64,000 nt of DNA. Source: Luteolibacter ambystomatis. GTDB lineage: Bacteria > Verrucomicrobiota > Verrucomicrobiia > Verrucomicrobiales > Akkermansiaceae. The notes below the pieces were generated by a model. It saw only the letters and a program-made list of their open reading frames with translations. It did not search any database and had not been told where the DNA came from. Below are positions 61,559 to 64,000 of this stretch, piece after piece. Location: the NCBI RefSeq assembly GCF_018137965.1, contig NZ_CP073100.1, forward strand, positions 186,001-250,000. The letters run 5' to 3'. A program made the translations under genes and the position numbers. Numbering within the stretch: position 1 is the stretch's first letter; the number at the start of each line of letters is the position of its first letter.

Positions 61559-63856
61559 ATGAACGACCTCCGCCAGCGCCTGACCGACCGCTCCCGCCCG
61601 CTGAACATCCATCTCATCGGCGTGGCGGGCTCCGGCATGAGCGGATTGGCGCTGTTGTTGCTGGGTATGGGCCACAAGGTCAGCGGCTCCGACCGGGTGA
61701 CCTCGGATGAAACCGAGCGCATGCAGAAGCTCGGCCTGCAATTTTCCTGCCCGCATACCGCGGAGTCCGTCCACGGTGCGGAAATCGTGGTCTATTCCTC
61801 CGCGATCCGTCCGGAGAACCCGGCCCGCGCCGCCGCCCATGCCGCGGGCATCCCGCTGCTGCGCCGCGCCGAGTGCCTGGCCGCGATCCTCCACACCAAG
61901 AAGGGCATCGTCATTTCCGGCACCCACGGCAAGACGACCACCTCCGCGATGACCGCGCACATCCTGCGCGAAGCCCGGCTCGATCCCTGCCACTACGTCG
62001 GCGCGGAAATCCCGATCCTCGGCGCGAACGCCCGCTGGTCCGAGGAGGGCGAGCACATGGTGGCGGAAGGGGATGAGAGCGACGGCACGCTGGCGCTCTA
62101 TCACCCGGAGCACTGCGTGGTGCTCAACATCGAGGCCGAGCATCTCGATTTCTACCGCGATCTGGATCACATCCGCGAGGTCTTCGCCACGATGATGTCC
62201 CAGACCAAGGGCCGCGTGGTGTATTGCAAGGAAGACCCGGTCGCCGCCGAACACTGCGGCGCGCATCCGAACGGCGTGTCCTATGGTTGGGACGATGCCG
62301 ACTACACTGCCGTCGATGTCCGCGAGCTGCGCGGTGCTACGGCATTCACCGTCATTCGTCGTGGCGAGGTTCTCGGCGGCGTGGAGCTCGGCATTCCCGG
62401 TCGCCACAACGTGCTCAATGCGCTGGCAGCGATCGCGCTGGCGGATGGCTGCGGCGCGGATTTTACGCTGGTCGCCCGCGCGCTCGCCACCTTCGCCGGA
62501 GCCAAGCGTCGGTTCGAAACCAAGTATCTTTCGAAGCACTACCGGATCGTGGACGACTACGGCCACCATCCGTCCGAGCTGGCGGCGACGCTGCAAACCG
62601 CGCGTTCGCTCAATCCGGGTCGGATCGTGGTGTTGTTCCAGCCGCACCGCTACACCCGCACCCAGGCGCTGGCCGATGACTTCGGCAAGGCGCTCCAGGC
62701 TGCGGATCGCGTGTTTATTTCCGATGTCTATCCGGCCAGCGAGCTTCCCATCCCCGGCATTTCCGGCGAGACGCTGGTGGAGGCGATGAAGCGTCATGGC
62801 GATGTGAAAGTGACTTCCACGCCGAACCTTGCCACCGCTCATCACGCGGTGGGCAATGCGCTGGAGGACGGCGATCTTCTCATCACGCTTGGTGCGGGCA
62901 ACGTCCACGAGGCGGGCACCCACATCGCCAAGGATCTCAAGACGCTGGAGGAAATGCTGGCGCTCGCTCCAAAGGGCGACATGGACGGCAGCCTCTACGA
63001 ACCGATGAAACGCCACACCACGATGCTCGTCGGTGGCCCGGCGCAGTTCTGGCTGGAGCCTCATACCTTCGAAGCCTTCGCGGCACTCGTGAACTACTGC
63101 CGGGATCGTAATATCGCGGTGCGAGTGGTCGGCCGCGGCTCCAATCTTCTCGTCCGCGATGGCGGCATCCGCGGCGCGGTGATTCATCCGGAAGGCGGAC
63201 TCTTCTCCGCGGTGAGCGTGAAGGACGGTCTGATCACCGCCGGTGCGGGCGTGCGCCTGAAGAAGCTCGCGAGCTTCGCGGGCGATGCCGGCATCGGTGG
63301 CTTCGAGTGGATGGAAGGCATCCCCGGCAATGTCGGCGGCGCGCTGCGCATGAACGCCGGTGCGATGGGCACCGAGACCTTCGACCAGGTGGTGAGCGTG
63401 ACCTTCCTCGATGAGGACGGCGTGATCCGCACCCGCAGCCGCGCCGAGATCGTCGCCCAGTATCGCAACGTGCCGGAACTGCGACGCAACTTCGCGCTGC
63501 AAGCGACCTTCAAGGGTGAGCCGGATCAGGCGGAGCGCATCAAGGAACGCTGGGATGCCTCGCGCGCCAAACGCCGCGTTTCCCAACCGGTCGCCGCCAG
63601 CGCGGGCTGCATCTTCAAGAATCCCGAAACCACCCCGGCGGGCAAGCTGGTGGATGAACTCGGCTTCAAGGGTTCCACCAACGGCAAGGCGGAGGTCTCC
63701 GAGGTCCACGGCAACTTCATCGTCAACCGCGGTGGTGCCGCCGCCGGTGACGTGCTCGGCCTGATCGAAACCATCCGTGCCGAAGCCCGCGCCGCCCGTG
63801 GCGTGGAGCTCGAACCCGAAGTCAAAATCCTCGGCGAGGACGAATTCACTTTCTGA
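61559..63856 (+). CDS. murC/murB: MurC-MurB fusion: UDP-MurNAc-L-alanine ligase and UDP-enolpyruvyl-GlcNAc reductase
   Basis: 765 residues. Residues 1-465 are Mur[33 protein letters not shown] loop GTHGKTTT at 121-128, [28 protein letters not shown], and [15 protein letters not shown] with FQPHRYTRT. Residues ~480-765 are MurB of the type lacking the extra loop: [40 protein letters not shown], and SAGCIFKNP near 684, where the proton donor is Cys in place of the usual Ser. [10 protein letters not shown] supplies the last catalytic Glu. It adds L-Ala to UDP-MurNAc and makes UDP-MurNAc. The same fusion is known in other Verrucomicrobiota. Two bases before ddl. Confidence 0.95.
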   Translation: MNDLRQRLTDRSRPLNIHLIGVAGSGMSGLALLLLGMGHKVSGSDRVTSDETERMQKLGLQFSCPHTAESVHGAEIVVYSSAIRPENPARAAAHAAGIPLLRRAECLAAILHTKKGIVISGTHGKTTTSAMTAHILREARLDPCHYVGAEIPILGANARWSEEGEHMVAEGDESDGTLALYHPEHCVVLNIEAEHLDFYRDLDHIREVFATMMSQTKGRVVYCKEDPVAAEHCGAHPNGVSYGWDDADYTAVDVRELRGATAFTVIRRGEVLGGVELGIPGRHNVLNALAAIALADGCGADFTLVARALATFAGAKRRFETKYLSKHYRIVDDYGHHPSELAATLQTARSLNPGRIVVLFQPHRYTRTQALADDFGKALQAADRVFISDVYPASELPIPGISGETLVEAMKRHGDVKVTSTPNLATAHHAVGNALEDGDLLITLGAGNVHEAGTHIAKDLKTLEEMLALAPKGDMDGSLYEPMKRHTTMLVGGPAQFWLEPHTFEAFAALVNYCRDRNIAVRVVGRGSNLLVRDGGIRGAVIHPEGGLFSAVSVKDGLITAGAGVRLKKLASFAGDAGIGGFEWMEGIPGNVGGALRMNAGAMGTETFDQVVSVTFLDEDGVIRTRSRAEIVAQYRNVPELRRNFALQATFKGEPDQAERIKERWDASRAKRRVSQPVAASAGCIFKNPETTPAGKLVDELGFKGSTNGKAEVSEVHGNFIVNRGGAAAGDVLGLIETIRAEARAARGVELEPEVKILGEDEFTF

Positions 63857-63858
63857 CC

Positions 63859-64000
63859 ATGATCGATCCCAATCTTCTCATCGCCGTCCTGATGGGCGGC
63901 CCCGGTTCCGAGCGCGACGTTTCGCTGGCGTCCGGCAAGGCCGTGCTCAAGGCGCTCCAAGGCCGCGGCTTCAATGTCGTGGGCGTGGACGTGACCGGCT
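63859..64000 (+). CDS. ddl: D-alanine-D-alanine ligase (5' end only)
   Basis: The first 47 codons are visible. [34 protein letters not shown] has the N-terminal Ddl motif (the Glu in [11 protein letters not shown] is the conserved ATP-grasp N-lobe residue). It joins two D-Ala for the peptidoglycan pentapeptide. The ATG is two bases after the murCB stop, so the genes are likely coupled. The rest lies outside the window. Confidence 0.93.
   Translation, partial: MIDPNLLIAVLMGGPGSERDVSLASGKAVLKALQGRGFNVVGVDVTG

Noticed and set aside
61343..63709. Minus-strand 788-codon frame opposite murG/murCB
   Set aside because: Antisense shadow of a strongly conserved coding region; no recognisable motif in its translation.

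Overview
The window looks like a chromosomal segment of a Verrucomicrobiota bacterium, most likely near Luteolibacter/Haloferula in the Verrucomicrobiaceae. This is inferred from gene content, not from a marker search. The supporting traits are high GC, a MurC-MurB fusion between murG and ddl, giant secreted proteins with autotransporter-associated beta-strand repeats, an HPr/HPr-kinase regulatory PTS, DUF6250 and SHD1-type proteins, and weak Shine-Dalgarno signals. I saw no rRNA, tRNA, prophage, integron or CRISPR array.

Layout. 1-2000: 3'-truncated secreted PIG-L deacetylase. 2134-6130 (minus): tight run GYF protein > eboE > eboC > sufE > terC, closed by a terminator. 6268-13608: small membrane protein, AIM24/TIGR00266 protein, dCMP deaminase-like enzyme, RarD permease, DUF6250 protein, two paralogous small membrane proteins, tmk, an M32 carboxypeptidase, DUF6717 protein and a secreted protein. 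13684-18901: ptsI, HPr and hprK, interrupted by a C26 amidohydrolase and an EmrE/EamA permease on the plus strand; no EII sugar permease is present. 19011-22440: EVE and DinB proteins, a DnaA-box-like array, a TetR gene with a clear operator, a DUF892 protein and several REPIN-like inverted repeats. 22477-27655: H+-pyrophosphatase, MocR regulator, aminotransferase.

27768-32588 and 54802-60264 encode two very large beta-strand-repeat surface proteins that share a C-terminal module and lack an obvious autotransporter barrel. Between them lies a galactose region on the minus strand (galM, two small proteins, Na+/solute symporter plus small partner, a secreted GH2 beta-galactosidase homologue whose catalytic motifs look lost, galK). 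It is followed by a plus-strand run (GAF, Jag-like KH/R3H, DoxX, thioesterase, two tandem PA14-like anchored proteins), an SHD1-metallopeptidase, an NfeD-flotillin pair, an ArsR-SRPBCC pair, a large FAD protein and a methyltransferase. The window ends in the cell-wall cluster murG-murCB-ddl (ddl truncated).

Points of most interest: the oriC-like array at 20223-20467; three families of paired inverted repeats, some of whose arms supply the stop codons of flanking genes; the GH2 protein without a recognisable nucleophile; the partial ebo cluster linked to sufE-terC; and the shared C-terminal module of the secreted proteins. None was tested by database search; all calls come from reading the sequence.
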